Shown here: one piece after another, positions 26,426-35,931 of the stretch
How positions within the stretch are numbered: the first letter of the stretch is position 1
Layout of the letters: the number at the start of each line of letters is the position of its first letter
Source: Lactiplantibacillus herbarum
Lineage (GTDB): Bacteria; Bacillota; Bacilli; Lactobacillales; Lactobacillaceae
Assembly: GCF_001039045.1 (NCBI RefSeq)
Contig: NZ_LFEE01000012.1
Span: 20,156 to 81,498, forward strand
Reading direction: 5' to 3'
DNA length: 61,343 bases
Notes under the pieces: model-generated
What the model was told of the DNA's origin: nothing
The model's database searches: none
The model's input: the letters and a program-made list of their open reading frames with translations, nothing else
Translations under genes and position numbers: made by a program

Positions 26426-27721
26426 TTGCTGACTACCATGAAGAACGCTCTCAAAGTAAAGGATATTCGGAATAAACTTCTGTTCACCTTGGGCGTTTTG
26501 ATTGTATTTCGTCTTGGCTCTTATATCACAGTTCCTGGAGTTAACGCGCAGGCTTTACAGTCGGTTGCGTCTTCAGGGCTGATAAGTATGTTGAATACAT
26601 TCAGTGGTGGTGGATTAACAAATTATTCTATCCTTGCTATGGGGGTATCCCCTTACATTACTGCACAAATCATCGTTCAGTTGTTACAAATGGACATTGT
26701 TCCTAAGTTTGTTGAATGGGGCAAACAGGGTGAAGTTGGTCGTCGGAAGCTTAACCAAGCAACCAGATGGTTAACCATCGTCTTGGCCTTTGTTCAATCG
26801 ATCGGGATTACCGCGGGTTTTAACTCTTTAAGTCAACTTAAATTAGTTAATAACCCAGGTGTCTCAACATACCTTACCATTGGGGTTATCCTCACTGGTG
26901 GAGCTATGTTGACTACTTGGTTGGGTGATATGATTACGGATCGTGGGATTGGTAATGGGGTTTCCATTATCATCTTCGCCGGGATCATTGCCCGTATCCC
27001 AACATCGATTTCGCAAATTTATCAAGAACAGTTCGTTAATGTTTCACAGAGCGACTGGTGGAAGAGTGGATTGTTCGTTGTAGGGTTGGCTTTGCTAGTT
27101 CTGATCATCGTTATGTTTGTAACGTGGGTCGAACAAGCTAACGACCGTATTCCGATTCAATACACACGTCGTGCAGCTGGTGCGCCTGACAGTAGTTACC
27201 TACCACTGAAGGTGAATGTTGCCGGGGTTATTCCTGTTATTTTCGCGAGTTCTTTCATTGCGACACCCCAAACAATTTTGCTAGGTTTTCAATCCAGTCA
27301 TGGTGAGGATACTTGGTACACAGTTTTGACTAGTATCTTCAATATGCAGTCTACGATCGGTGCGATCCTATACACCGTATTGATTGTGCTCTTCACGTTC
27401 TTCTATGCGTTTGTTCAGGTTAATCCTGAGAAACTCTCCAAGAACTTGCAGAAGCAAGGCAGCTATATTCCTGGCGTTTGGCCAGGTAAGGATACGCAAA
27501 GCTGGGTTTCAAAATTGTTGATGCGATTAAGTACAGTTGGTGCCCTCTACCTTGGGTTGATTTCTTTGATTCCATTGTTAGCTTCTGATATTTGGGGCTT
27601 AGATGAATCCATTGGTTTAGGTGGTACAAGCTTATTGATTGTTGTTGGGGTTGCCCTTGAAACAATTCGTCAAATAAAAGGATTAATGATGAAGCGTGAT
27701 TACGTCGGTTTCATTCGTTAA
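26426..27721 (+). CDS. secY: SecY, protein-conducting channel
   Basis: A 431-residue channel with ten predicted membrane helices, the core of the Sec translocon with SecE and SecG; it exports the lipoproteins and membrane proteins described further on. Family signatures GVSPYITAQIIVQLLQMD and DRGIGNGVSIIIFAGI are present. I chose TTG 26426, which has GAGGTGAT at good distance; ATG 26438 is an alternative start. Confidence 0.97.
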   Translation: MLTTMKNALKVKDIRNKLLFTLGVLIVFRLGSYITVPGVNAQALQSVASSGLISMLNTFSGGGLTNYSILAMGVSPYITAQIIVQLLQMDIVPKFVEWGKQGEVGRRKLNQATRWLTIVLAFVQSIGITAGFNSLSQLKLVNNPGVSTYLTIGVILTGGAMLTTWLGDMITDRGIGNGVSIIIFAGIIARIPTSISQIYQEQFVNVSQSDWWKSGLFVVGLALLVLIIVMFVTWVEQANDRIPIQYTRRAAGAPDSSYLPLKVNVAGVIPVIFASSFIATPQTILLGFQSSHGEDTWYTVLTSIFNMQSTIGAILYTVLIVLFTFFYAFVQVNPEKLSKNLQKQGSYIPGVWPGKDTQSWVSKLLMRLSTVGALYLGLISLIPLLASDIWGLDESIGLGGTSLLIVVGVALETIRQIKGLMMKRDYVGFIR

Positions 27722-27775
27722 TCAACGAATGTGTTGAGGAAACTCAGCACATTTGTGCATTCAGGAGGAAAAAAC

Positions 27776-28435
27776 ATGGGAACAATGAACCTGATTTTAA
27801 TGGGTCTACCGGGTGCCGGTAAGGGTACTCAAGCTCAGAAGATTCTTGAAGATTTTGATATTCCACATATCTCAACCGGGGATATCTTCCGAGCAGCTAT
27901 TAAGAACGAAACAGCAATGGGCTTGGAAGCTAAAAAGTATATTGATAAGGGTAACTTGGTTCCAGACGAAGTCACTAATGGCATCGTCCGTGACCGGTTA
28001 GCTGAAGCAGATACGAAAAACGGCTTCTTGTTAGATGGGTTTCCACGTAACATTGACCAAGCTCATGCTTTGAAAACGATTGGCGAAGAACTTAACAAAC
28101 CACTTGATGGTGTAATCAACATTCATGTTGAACCATCAGTATTAGTTGAACGACTTTCCGGTCGATTCATCTGCCGGACATGTGGTGCAACTTATCATAA
28201 GTTATACAACATGCCTAAGGTAGATGGCACTTGTGATGTTTGTGGCGGTCATGATTTCTATCAACGAGATGATGACAAACCTGCAACCGTAAAGAATCGT
28301 TTGGATGTCAACGTTAAGTTGAACACGCCATTGATCGATTATTACGAACAAGAAAAAGTGCTTTACAATGTCGACGGTGATCGCGACATTGATGATGTTT
28401 ATCAAGATATCAAAAAGATTCTTGATACCCTTTAA
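27776..28435 (+). CDS. adk: Adenylate kinase
   Basis: A 219-residue cytosolic enzyme catalysing ATP + AMP = 2 ADP. The P loop [10 protein letters not shown] lies near residue 10. The lid (about residues 130-160) has four cysteines, CRTCG and CDVCG, so it is the zinc-binding long form. ATG 27776 follows AGGAGG at 8 nt; the upstream in-frame TTG at 27731 has no site. A small hairpin (ATGTGTTGAG/CTCAGCACAT) lies between secY and adk. Confidence 0.97.
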   Translation: MGTMNLILMGLPGAGKGTQAQKILEDFDIPHISTGDIFRAAIKNETAMGLEAKKYIDKGNLVPDEVTNGIVRDRLAEADTKNGFLLDGFPRNIDQAHALKTIGEELNKPLDGVINIHVEPSVLVERLSGRFICRTCGATYHKLYNMPKVDGTCDVCGGHDFYQRDDDKPATVKNRLDVNVKLNTPLIDYYEQEKVLYNVDGDRDIDDVYQDIKKILDTL

Positions 28436-28505
28436 AACCAAGGCTCCCAGTACGCGGTGTTTGCTTTTCAAAGGCCGTTGTGATAAACTTATTCAGGTTT
28501 AGCCG

Positions 28506-28535
28506 TTGACTGATTTGATATTATTTTAATGTTAT
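28506..28535 (+). promoter_or_regulatory. Possible promoter upstream of infA
   Basis: TTGACT at 28506-28511 and TGTTAT at 28530-28535, 18 bp apart, in the 174-bp gap between adk and infA, which is the widest gap in the superoperon. It could boost infA to rplQ. Confidence 0.5.
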
Positions 28536-28609
28536 TTTAGACAATGACTGGTTCGAAAAGCGGACCAATACGTGGTAGCACGGAATCTTAGAATAAGGAG
28601 GGACTGTAT

Positions 28610-28828
28610 TTGGCAAAGGAAGACGTCATCGAAATTCAAGGTATCATCAAAGAAACGATGCCTAACGCAATGTTTAAGGTTGAACTTGAAAACGGCGCTG
28701 AAATCTTGGCACACGTATCTGGTAAAATTCGAATGCATTACATTCGGATCTTACCTGGTGACAAGGTAACAGTTGAAATGTCACCTTATGATTTAACTAA
28801 GGGTCGGATTACTTACCGTTTCAAGTAA
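28610..28828 (+). CDS. infA: Translation initiation factor IF-1
   Basis: A 72-residue OB-fold protein that occupies the A site during initiation. TTG start ([16 protein letters not shown]) after AAGGAGGG. The RNA-binding block [20 protein letters not shown] is typical. Confidence 0.97.
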   Translation: MAKEDVIEIQGIIKETMPNAMFKVELENGAEILAHVSGKIRMHYIRILPGDKVTVEMSPYDLTKGRITYRFK

Positions 28829-28864
28829 CTTCGATTCTACGTACCTTAATAGGAGGTAAAATTC

Positions 28865-28984
28865 ATGAAAGTAAGACCATCTGTTAAGCCAATGTGCGAA
28901 CACTGTAAAGTGATTCGTCGTAAAGGCCGCGTGATGATTATCTGCTCTGCTAATCCAAAGCATAAGCAACGTCAAGGTAAATAA
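28865..28984 (+). CDS. rpmJ: 50S ribosomal protein L36
   Basis: A 39-residue protein, too short for most gene finders. It reads [16 protein letters not shown] and onward, with zinc ligands Cys11, Cys14, Cys27 and His33. TAGGAGG precedes the ATG. It sits between infA and rpsM, as in other Firmicutes. Confidence 0.96.
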   Translation: MKVRPSVKPMCEHCKVIRRKGRVMIICSANPKHKQRQGK

Positions 28985-29011
28985 TTTAACTAAGTTGGAG
29001 GTGAAATATTA

Positions 29012-29377
29012 ATGGCTCGTATTGAAGGGATTGACTTACCACGTGACAAGCGTATTGTCATTGGTTTGACTTATATCTACGGTATCGGTAACACTACTGC
29101 ACAAAAGATTCTTGTTGACGCTGGTGTTTCCGAAGACGTCCGTGTACGCGACTTAACTCCTGATCAAGAAGATAAGATCCGTGCCGTCGTTGATGGTTAC
29201 AAAACTGAAGGTGACTTACGTCGTGAAGTTAGCTTAAACATCAAGTTATTACAAGAAATTGGCTCATATCGTGGTATGCGTCACCGTCGTGGTTTACCAG
29301 TTCGTGGACAACACACGAAGAACAATGCTCGTACTCGTAAGGGTAAAAAAGTTAGCATTGCTGGACGTAAAAAATAA
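29012..29377 (+). CDS. rpsM: 30S ribosomal protein S13
   Basis: A 121-residue protein of the head forming bridges to the large subunit. It begins [19 protein letters not shown]. The signature [20 protein letters not shown] is followed by a basic tail. TTGGAGG precedes the ATG. Confidence 0.98.
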   Translation: MARIEGIDLPRDKRIVIGLTYIYGIGNTTAQKILVDAGVSEDVRVRDLTPDQEDKIRAVVDGYKTEGDLRREVSLNIKLLQEIGSYRGMRHRRGLPVRGQHTKNNARTRKGKKVSIAGRKK

Positions 29378-29401
29378 TAATAAAGGAGGTTTTCGAATTT
29401 T

Positions 29402-29791
29402 ATGGCAACTAAAAAGACAACCCGTCGTCGTCGGGTAAAGAAGAATATTGAAGCCGGTGTGGCTCATATTCATTCAACGTTCAATAATACGCTTGTAATG
29501 ATCACTGACATGCAAGGTAACGCTATTGCATGGTCATCAGCTGGTTCATTAGGTTTCAAGGGTAGTCGTAAGTCAACTCCTTTTGCTGCTCAAATGGCTG
29601 CAGAAGCTGCTGCTAAGGCATCAATGGAACATGGTATGAAGGTCGTTGAAGTCGCTGTTAAGGGTCCTGGTTCAGGTCGTGAAGCCGCAATCCGTGCTTT
29701 ACAAGCTACCGGTTTGGAAGTTAGCGCAATTCGCGATGTAACACCAGTGCCTCATAATGGTTCTCGTCCTCCAAAGCGTCGTCGTGTTTAA
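29402..29791 (+). CDS. rpsK: 30S ribosomal protein S11
   Basis: A 129-residue platform protein near the mRNA exit. The conserved [16 protein letters not shown] and the C-terminal [17 protein letters not shown] are present. AAAGGAGG precedes the ATG. Confidence 0.98.
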   Translation: MATKKTTRRRRVKKNIEAGVAHIHSTFNNTLVMITDMQGNAIAWSSAGSLGFKGSRKSTPFAAQMAAEAAAKASMEHGMKVVEVAVKGPGSGREAAIRALQATGLEVSAIRDVTPVPHNGSRPPKRRRV

Positions 29792-29877
29792 TCTGTGACG
29801 TTCATTTTGAGGGATAACTTCATTTTGTACGCACAATCACTAAACACTGCGCGCTTTGAAAGGGGTAAAAGATAAGA

Positions 29878-30822
29878 ATGATTGAATTTGAAAAACCTAA
29901 CATTCATAAAATTGATGAAAACGACAACTACGGTAAGTTTGTTGTAGAACCACTTGAACGTGGTTATGGGACAACCTTAGGGAATTCACTTCGTCGGATT
30001 CTTCTTTCTTCTTTACCTGGCGCTGCTGTTACTAGTATTCAAATTGATGGCGTTCTTCATGAATTTTCAACGGTTGAAGGTGTAACGGAAGACGTTACAG
30101 CTATTATCTTGAACGTTAAGAAGGTTGCGCTCAAGTTAAGTTCAGACGAAACCAAGACGTTAGAAATTGACGTTAAGGGTCCTGCAAACGTTACTGCCGG
30201 TGATATCATTGGTGATGCGGACGTAGAAGTCTTGAATCCAGACTTAGCAATTTGTACCGTAGCAGACGGGGCACACTTCCATATGCGTATGACCGCAAAT
30301 ACTGGTCGTGGTTATGTTTCCGCTGAGGATAACAAACATCGTGAAGATGACATGCCAATTGGTGTTTTAGCTGTCGATTCATTATATTCTCCAATCGAAC
30401 GTGTCAACTACCAAGTTGAAAACACGCGGGTTGGTCAACGTGATGATTTTGATAAGTTAACCTTAGACGTTTGGACAAATGGTTCGATCACTCCGAGTGA
30501 AGCCATTAGTTTATCAGCCAAAATCCTGACTGATCACCTTTCAATCTTCGTAAACCTTACTGATGAAGCTAAGAACACTGATGTAATGGTCGAGAAGGAA
30601 GAAACGCATAAGGAAAAGATGTTAGAAATGACGATTGAAGAGTTAGATCTCTCCGTCCGTTCATATAATTGTTTGAAACGTGCTGGTATCAACACGGTTC
30701 AAGAATTAACTAACAAGACTGAAGCTGATATGATGAAGGTTCGTAACCTTGGACGCAAGTCACTCGAGGAAGTTAAAGCAAAATTAGCTGATCTTGGGTT
30801 ATCATTACGCAAAGAAGACTAA
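29878..30822 (+). CDS. rpoA: RNA polymerase alpha subunit
   Basis: A 314-residue subunit that starts polymerase assembly. The N-terminal dimerisation domain ([20 protein letters not shown] near residue 30) is followed by a linker and a C-terminal domain (about 250-310; [16 protein letters not shown]) that contacts UP elements and activators. An 86-nt gap separates it from rpsK. AAAGGGG lies before the ATG at slightly long spacing. Confidence 0.98.
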   Translation: MIEFEKPNIHKIDENDNYGKFVVEPLERGYGTTLGNSLRRILLSSLPGAAVTSIQIDGVLHEFSTVEGVTEDVTAIILNVKKVALKLSSDETKTLEIDVKGPANVTAGDIIGDADVEVLNPDLAICTVADGAHFHMRMTANTGRGYVSAEDNKHREDDMPIGVLAVDSLYSPIERVNYQVENTRVGQRDDFDKLTLDVWTNGSITPSEAISLSAKILTDHLSIFVNLTDEAKNTDVMVEKEETHKEKMLEMTIEELDLSVRSYNCLKRAGINTVQELTNKTEADMMKVRNLGRKSLEEVKAKLADLGLSLRKED

Positions 30823-30843
30823 TTACAAAGGAGGATATCGTTC

Positions 30844-31227
30844 ATGAGTTACCGTAAATTACAACGTACAAGTTCACAACGTCGTGCCTTATTACGTGAT
30901 TTAACCACGTCATTACTCGTTAACGGCAAGATTGTAACTACCGAAGCCCGTGCTAAGGAAGTTCGTTCAACTGCTGACCAAATGATTTCGTTGGCTAAGA
31001 AGGGTGATTTAACTGCCCGTCGTAAGGCCGCTACATTTATGCGTGACGTCGTTGCTGATGTTAAAGAAGACGACGGCAATGTAGCTGTACAAACTGCTTT
31101 GCAAATGTTATTTAGTGACATTGCTCCTAAATATGCTGACCGCAATGGTGGTTACACACGAATTTACAAGACTATGCCTCGTCGTGGAGACGGTGCACCA
31201 ATGGTTGTCTTGGAACTCGTTGACTAG
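30844..31227 (+). CDS. rplQ: 50S ribosomal protein L17
   Basis: A 127-residue tunnel-exit protein. It begins [20 protein letters not shown] and carries the family block [25 protein letters not shown] precedes the ATG. It is the last gene of the superoperon. In many Firmicutes ecfA1 comes next; here the EET genes lie in between. Confidence 0.98.
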   Translation: MSYRKLQRTSSQRRALLRDLTTSLLVNGKIVTTEARAKEVRSTADQMISLAKKGDLTARRKAATFMRDVVADVKEDDGNVAVQTALQMLFSDIAPKYADRNGGYTRIYKTMPRRGDGAPMVVLELVD

Positions 31228-31381
31228 TTAAATTTTTTACGGATCACTGGGACTGATGATTTACGGACGCTATGATGATGGTTACTTACGTGGTAACTAA
31301 GTCTAGTTCGGAAGTTGTTTATGGTAAACATAGATGGCATATCGCAGTTCTAAGTGATTTTTTTAGTGCCAGTCAATGAGA

Positions 31382-31426
31382 GGACCGTTAGTGGGGGTAA
31401 CCCTGCTAACGGTCCTTTTCTTTGTC
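31382..31426 (+). terminator. Terminator of the ribosomal protein superoperon
   Basis: GGACCGTTAG pairs with CTAACGGTCC, enclosing a GGGGTAACCC inner stem, followed by TTTTCTTT. Confidence 0.88.
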
Positions 31427-31529
31427 TAGCTATCGCTATCGGTAAGGGCTATCTGTGGCTAACACAGTGTTAGGTGTCTGAATTGTCATTCTAGCGTGAT
31501 CGACTGGTCCTTATTAGTTAGCATAACGA

Positions 31530-31569
31530 AATAACCCGCACACTATGTTTGATAGGTGTGCGGGTTATT
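31530..31569 (-). terminator. Terminator of eetA-eetB-dmkB
   Basis: AATAACCCGCACAC and GTGTGCGGGTTATT form a 14-bp stem 15 nt after the dmkB stop. On the minus strand it is followed by TTATTTCGTT, which is only moderately T-rich. Confidence 0.7.
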
Positions 31570-31583
31570 CGACGTGCAAATCT

Positions 31584-32576
31584 TTAATTATGGCGGTTCA
31601 ATAATTGCTGAGTCAGGTTAATGAGATCCATTTTAGCAGGTTGGTCAGGTAGTTTGGATAAGCTGGCAAGAGCTTCATTCGTGTACTTGGTTGCTAGTTC
31701 TTGAGCGCGCTGAACGCCGCCAGCTGCAATCACGAGTTCTTGGACCCGTTGGCGTTGGTCAGCTGAGATCGCACCCTGAAGCCGCATCAGTGGTAGTAGT
31801 TCTTGTTTAGCGTCCGTCTGAAGTGCAAAGATTAATGGTGAGGTGTAGACACCCTCTGCGATGTCTTCTAGGACCGGCTTACCAGTCTCTTGACTGCCTT
31901 CTTGGTAATCCAAGATATCATCCAAGATCTGAAAGGCCATGCCAATTGCAATCCCTGTCTTGCGAGCACGCTGGGCGATGCGGGTGGATTGCCCAGATTC
32001 ATAGGCACCTAGAAAACAGCTTAAACCGAATAGTTCGGCTGTTTTACCCTGAATCTGTTCCAAGTATTCAGCCATTGTGATATTGATCCGGTAGTGCCGG
32101 TCCTTCTGCTGAACCTCTCCTACCAGAATCTTTTCCATGTTCTCTGAATTCATCTGGATACTCTTAAAGCTACTCGAATATTTAGCCAGAATCTTGAACA
32201 CGACTACGAATAGATAATCTCCTGCATAGACTGCGATATCCTTACCAAATTGTTCCTGAATACTGGCATGGTGTCGTCGTAGTTCAGCATCATCGATAAT
32301 GTCATCATGAATCAGGGTTGCAGTGTGCAATGTTTCAAGTGAGGCAGATAGGGCTATCATGCGTTGCCGGTCGGTCTCTTTGAACTGTGAGAAGAGTAGG
32401 CAGTAAGCAGGGCGTAGTAACTTACCACCACCATGGATCATGGTAATGATGGCATCATTAATAGCTGAATCTGGAATATTAATGTTGCTAGTCATCAGTT
32501 GCATCACTTGCTGTAGTTCCGGTTGCAGGGCCGGGTAATCACGCCAGATTGGATGTAATTGCGTTGCCGATTGCAT
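31584..32576 (-). CDS. dmkB: All-trans polyprenyl diphosphate synthase (DmkB)
   Basis: A 330-residue prenyl chain elongation enzyme. Aspartate-rich motifs DDIIDD (residues 91-96) and DDILDY (about 218) bind the magnesium diphosphates, and GGGKLLRPA binds isopentenyl diphosphate. It would make the isoprenoid tail of the demethylmenaquinone used for extracellular electron transfer. The partner prenyltransferase dmkA is not in this window. The start at 32576 has AAAGGAG; it lies 5 bp after the eetB stop, so the two are one operon. The name rests on the EET gene order; by sequence alone it could be called heptaprenyl diphosphate synthase component II. Confidence 0.85.
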   Translation of the reverse strand: MQSATQLHPIWRDYPALQPELQQVMQLMTSNINIPDSAINDAIITMIHGGGKLLRPAYCLLFSQFKETDRQRMIALSASLETLHTATLIHDDIIDDAELRRHHASIQEQFGKDIAVYAGDYLFVVVFKILAKYSSSFKSIQMNSENMEKILVGEVQQKDRHYRINITMAEYLEQIQGKTAELFGLSCFLGAYESGQSTRIAQRARKTGIAIGMAFQILDDILDYQEGSQETGKPVLEDIAEGVYTSPLIFALQTDAKQELLPLMRLQGAISADQRQRVQELVIAAGGVQRAQELATKYTNEALASLSKLPDQPAKMDLINLTQQLLNRHN

Positions 32577-32581
32577 AAGTG

Positions 32582-33151
32582 TTACTCCTTTGTTTGATCA
32601 GGCTGGTTTTCATGATTGAATTTGAGATATTGTAGAATCGTGACGTGGGTGAACAAGTAGTTAGCAGCAATCCCCAGTGCACCCCCGGCTGCTAAACCAA
32701 TGATCGATAAGATCGGCAGGTAGAGCATAACGGTCCAGGTCTGAGCGATGAGACTGGCAACTAAGAGCTGACCAACGTTGTGCATGACACCCCCAGTAGC
32801 GGAGATACCAATGATACTCACGCGTTTAGGTCCCAGTTGCTTGACTAGGATCATCGCAAACAGGCTCAGAAAGGCGCCTCCGAAACTATAGAGAAAAGTG
32901 GATAGGGTCCCACCGAGGAGGGCGCTTAGAATCAATCGCATCCAGGTTAACGTAAAGACATCGCGAAAGGACAGGGTGAAGATGGCGACGATTGTAATCA
33001 AGTTAGCCAGTCCCAATTTGGCACCAGGAGCAAAGGCAAACGGGAAGGGAATCATTCGTTCCAGGATACCGATGATGACACCTTGAGCAACTAGCAAAGC
33101 AATGTAGATATTGCGATGCGTTTTATTTGATTGTTCAAATGAATTATTCAA
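32582..33151 (-). CDS. eetB: Gx transporter-family membrane protein (EetB)
   Basis: A 189-residue membrane protein with five to six hydrophobic helices, including GVIIGILERMIPFPFAFAPGAKLGLANLI near the N-terminus. This family was long annotated as heptaprenyl diphosphate synthase component I but resembles ECF substrate-binding subunits. In Listeria the homologue EetB, together with EetA, is needed to pass electrons from membrane quinol to surface flavin. It has a TTG start, with GGAG inside the end of eetA. It is packed between eetA (5 bp) and dmkB (5 bp). Confidence 0.82.
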   Translation of the reverse strand: MNNSFEQSNKTHRNIYIALLVAQGVIIGILERMIPFPFAFAPGAKLGLANLITIVAIFTLSFRDVFTLTWMRLILSALLGGTLSTFLYSFGGAFLSLFAMILVKQLGPKRVSIIGISATGGVMHNVGQLLVASLIAQTWTVMLYLPILSIIGLAAGGALGIAANYLFTHVTILQYLKFNHENQPDQTKE

Positions 33152-33156
33152 TGAGT

Positions 33157-33648
33157 TTACTCCGTAACTAAACCGTTGCCGCCAGATTTAACGTGGCCAT
33201 TGCTGGATTTAATCTCTACTAATAATTTGTGTGGCAAACAGACGATTGTCTGGCCGGGCTTGTGAATCCAGCCGCGGCGGACGCAGACTTGATCGGAACA
33301 GTTGGCTTTCGTGATAGCGACCTGTTTTGGTTTGAACGTGATGGTATTGTAGTGACCATCTTTTTCACGGTAAGTGTAGTGTTTCGTCTTAGTGAGCGTC
33401 GTGAGGTTGACCCGTTTTAAAACGGTACCATTATGCGAGACGACCGCGGTATAAGCGGTTCGATTAGTTTGGGCCGTTTTTTTAGCAATTGCAGCTGCCT
33501 GTTCAGCTTGCTGTTTTTGTTGATATGAAAAAATTGCTAGTGGAGTGAACGATAGCAGAATTAACGCAACAATAATAATAATATCAAACGGTTTGATCAT
33601 AGCCCCATAACGTTTGAGGACGTGGTTCATTGCTCGTAATTTACGCAT
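33157..33648 (-). CDS. eetA: NusG domain II protein, membrane-anchored (EetA)
   Basis: A 163-residue protein: one N-terminal membrane helix (about residues 22-41), then an extracytoplasmic NusG-domain-II fold (about 75-155) with the family pattern VRRGWIHKPGQTIVCLPHKL. The two cysteines in SDQVC and IVCLP are conserved in my recollection of the family; their role is not known to me. Together with EetB it is a proposed electron conduit in the Listeria-type EET pathway. ATG 33648 has TTGGAGGG 7 nt upstream. A terminator lies between it and the upstream ndh2. Confidence 0.82.
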   Translation of the reverse strand: MRKLRAMNHVLKRYGAMIKPFDIIIIVALILLSFTPLAIFSYQQKQQAEQAAAIAKKTAQTNRTAYTAVVSHNGTVLKRVNLTTLTKTKHYTYREKDGHYNTITFKPKQVAITKANCSDQVCVRRGWIHKPGQTIVCLPHKLLVEIKSSNGHVKSGGNGLVTE

Positions 33649-33672
33649 CGTTGGCCCTCCAATTCAATGATA

Positions 33673-33711
33673 TAAAAATGGTTCAAGGGAAAAAAGCCAC
33701 CCTTGAACCAT
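33673..33711 (-). terminator. Terminator or attenuator between ndh2 and eetA
   Basis: ATGGTTCAAGGG and CCCTTGAACCAT form a perfect 12-bp stem. On the minus strand it is followed by TTTTTATA. It lies 30 bp after the ndh2 stop and 25 bp before the eetA start, so eetA-eetB-dmkB receive either read-through or a separate promoter that I could not identify. Confidence 0.85.
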
Positions 33712-33741
33712 CGGGAAACTATTCAATTAATTATAACGCAT

Positions 33742-35652
33742 CTAGCGGGTTTTGACAGCATCGTAATGTGAGCTAACATTACCGTACCACCAATGTCCGA
33801 GGTGCTTTTGCATCCACGGAACGACCCAGTAGTCTAAACCAAATGTCCGGCCGGAACCGTTCATTAATGCTAAGGCCACGAAGACCATCCAGATATTGAC
33901 CCAGTAGAACATCCCTGATAAACAGAAGACGACGACTAAACCAATTGTAACGGCGTTGGCAAACCAAGTGAATAGGCCAAAGAAGATACATAAGGCAATA
34001 ATGATTTCAACACAAGTCATGAACTTCTGGAAGAAGAGTGCCATCTGCATGTTAGGAACGAAGAACTTAGTAATTGATTCGAACCAGTGTGGCATCTTGT
34101 CGAAGACCATCAAAGGATCTTTTCCATACATGTAAGATAAACTGAAGACACCCTTAGCAGCTTTTGCAGTTGTCGTAGCGGCTTCAGAAGCACCACTAGT
34201 TGCTGCGGCTTTAGTTGCCTGTGAGGCGCCACTAGTTGCGGCTACGGTAATCCAATCGAATGGTAAGCGTAGTTTGTCAGTGAACCAAGATTCAGATCCC
34301 TGAACCTTCGTCCAACAATCCCAGAGCCACATTGACCCGTAGAAGAATCGTAGTGGCACACTCCATAAGACGTTACCAGCTCGTGATACCCAACCACGGA
34401 AGACATTCCGATTATTGCGCGTCCGGAAGAATTCGTGCATGAAGTATTGGAATAGGTAGTAGCCAGAGAAAATCTGAACGTAGTACATCCAGTTAATCGC
34501 GTGCTTCAATAAGACGGCGATAAAACCAGAAACATTCCAATTGTCCAGCACTTGAGCAACGGCATATTTTGAACCAATCGAATCAACAGAGGCTTGGTAA
34601 GCACCCTTATATGGTTTGATAGTGGTGTCGGTATGGTCAACGTTCTTGATAATACTTTCAACAGCTTTGGCAGCTGTTTCTTCAGCACCTTGAACAATTT
34701 GTGGGACTGGACGTGGTTGGTCGGGTTCTTGGTAACTGGTTGAGTCACCGGCTAAGAAAATGTTGTTACAATCCTTAGCTTGCATGAACTCGTTAGCCAT
34801 CAAACGGCCACCACGAGGGTTGGTTTCGATACCGAACTTTTTAACGATACTGTTAGCACGAACACCAGCAGTCCAGATCAACGTGTAGGTGTTGATTGGA
34901 TCTTGGTCCTTGAGGTTAACATGATCTTCACAGACTTCGGTAATCATGGAGTTAGTCATGATATCGACACCGTGTTTGGTCATGTACTTCGCAGCTTTAC
35001 CGGCTTGCGTCCGGTTGAGCATGTTGATGATCGTTGGTGCCGCTTCAACTAATTGTAACGTGATCTCACTAGGATCTAGTTTGTTGTCACGTGCCAAAAC
35101 GTCACGGTATTCGATCAGTTCACCAATTAATTCAGAACCGGTGAAGCCAGGACCACAGACCGTGAACGTTAACATAGCCTTACGTTTAGTAGGGTCGAGT
35201 TCAGCGGCCCCACGACGAATGATTGCTGATAAATGAGAACGTAATGCCATGGCTTGTTCGAAGGACCATAATTCGAAGCCGTGTTCCTTAACTCCGGGAG
35301 TCCCAAAGTCATTTGATTCGCCACCCAAGCTAATGAGTAACTGATCATATTGATAACTGCCGTTTGTCGTAGTAACCGTTTGTTTGTCTTTATCGATGTC
35401 CGTTACGGTATCCGTAACTAGCCGAACATTCTTCCGTCGTGCAAATAACCGTTGCAGATCATATTGGATATGCTCAGGTTCCACCCGTTCAGTGGCGACT
35501 TCGTGTAATTCGGTCATGTACGTAAAGTATGAATGTCGATCGATTAACGTAATCTCAACGTCCGCATTTTTTTTGAAATGCTTAGACAGTTTTTTGGTTG
35601 CGTAAACTCCGGCAAACCCCGCACCGACAACGACAATATTCTTCTTTGCCAT
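33742..35652 (-). CDS. ndh2: Type II NADH dehydrogenase with C-terminal membrane domain (Ndh2)
   Basis: A 636-residue flavoprotein that would oxidise NADH and reduce membrane quinone without pumping protons. Two dinucleotide-binding motifs are visible: VVVGAGFAGVYATKKL near residue 7 and VCGPGFTGSELIGEL near 170. The FAD-contact motif NIFLAGDST is near 305. Beyond about residue 390 the protein is much longer than respiratory Ndh: several hydrophobic helices plus a DoxX-like four-helix region near 540-620. That is the architecture of EET-type Ndh2. I chose ATG 35652 with AAGGGAG upstream. It is divergent from pplA. Confidence 0.92.
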   Translation of the reverse strand: MAKKNIVVVGAGFAGVYATKKLSKHFKKNADVEITLIDRHSYFTYMTELHEVATERVEPEHIQYDLQRLFARRKNVRLVTDTVTDIDKDKQTVTTTNGSYQYDQLLISLGGESNDFGTPGVKEHGFELWSFEQAMALRSHLSAIIRRGAAELDPTKRKAMLTFTVCGPGFTGSELIGELIEYRDVLARDNKLDPSEITLQLVEAAPTIINMLNRTQAGKAAKYMTKHGVDIMTNSMITEVCEDHVNLKDQDPINTYTLIWTAGVRANSIVKKFGIETNPRGGRLMANEFMQAKDCNNIFLAGDSTSYQEPDQPRPVPQIVQGAEETAAKAVESIIKNVDHTDTTIKPYKGAYQASVDSIGSKYAVAQVLDNWNVSGFIAVLLKHAINWMYYVQIFSGYYLFQYFMHEFFRTRNNRNVFRGWVSRAGNVLWSVPLRFFYGSMWLWDCWTKVQGSESWFTDKLRLPFDWITVAATSGASQATKAAATSGASEAATTTAKAAKGVFSLSYMYGKDPLMVFDKMPHWFESITKFFVPNMQMALFFQKFMTCVEIIIALCIFFGLFTWFANAVTIGLVVVFCLSGMFYWVNIWMVFVALALMNGSGRTFGLDYWVVPWMQKHLGHWWYGNVSSHYDAVKTR

Positions 35653-35699
35653 TGCGTAACAACTCCCTTGAATAATATAAAAATATAATTTCACTTACA

Positions 35700-35728
35700 A
35701 TTATAACGATAATGTAAGCGGTTGTCTA
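35700..35728 (-). promoter_or_regulatory. ndh2 promoter with cre-like half site
   Basis: Read on the minus strand: TAGACA (35728-35723), 17-bp spacer, TATAAT (35705-35700). The spacer contains ACCGCTTACA; its CGCTTACA part matches one half of the catabolite response element consensus exactly, while the other half is degenerate. Possible CcpA control is inference. Confidence 0.6.
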
Positions 35729-35860
35729 TTGATTCTTGATAAGAATGCATAATCAATCACATTATATGCGCCACGAAAGCTATGGCTAAATTACAAACTT
35801 GAAAAACGCTGCCATTGCTGGTGGTATTGACTTAAATATTATATTTTTTATCAATTATTA

Positions 35861-35889
35861 TTGACTATTGATTCTGTAAACGTTAAGAT
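35861..35889 (+). promoter_or_regulatory. pplA promoter overlapped by a cre-like site
   Basis: TTGACT at 35861-35866, 17-bp spacer, TAAGAT at 35884-35889. The sequence TGTAAACGTTAAGA at 35875-35888 differs from the cre consensus (TGWNANCGNTNWCA) at one position and covers the -10 box, where CcpA binding would repress. Confidence 0.6.
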
Positions 35890-35931
35890 TAATGTGAATT
35901 TTCATACAAAAAGATTAGGGAGTGGGATATT

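Larger units (their letters stand above)
31228..31583. other. Intergenic region between rplQ and dmkB
   Basis: About 355 bp between convergent genes. It holds the terminators at 31382-31426 and 31530-31569. I see nothing else. Confidence 0.6.

Noticed and set aside
34780-35605. Plus-strand reading frames opposite ndh2
   Set aside because: They overlap a full-length, well-conserved flavoprotein gene and show no recognisable domain or binding site.
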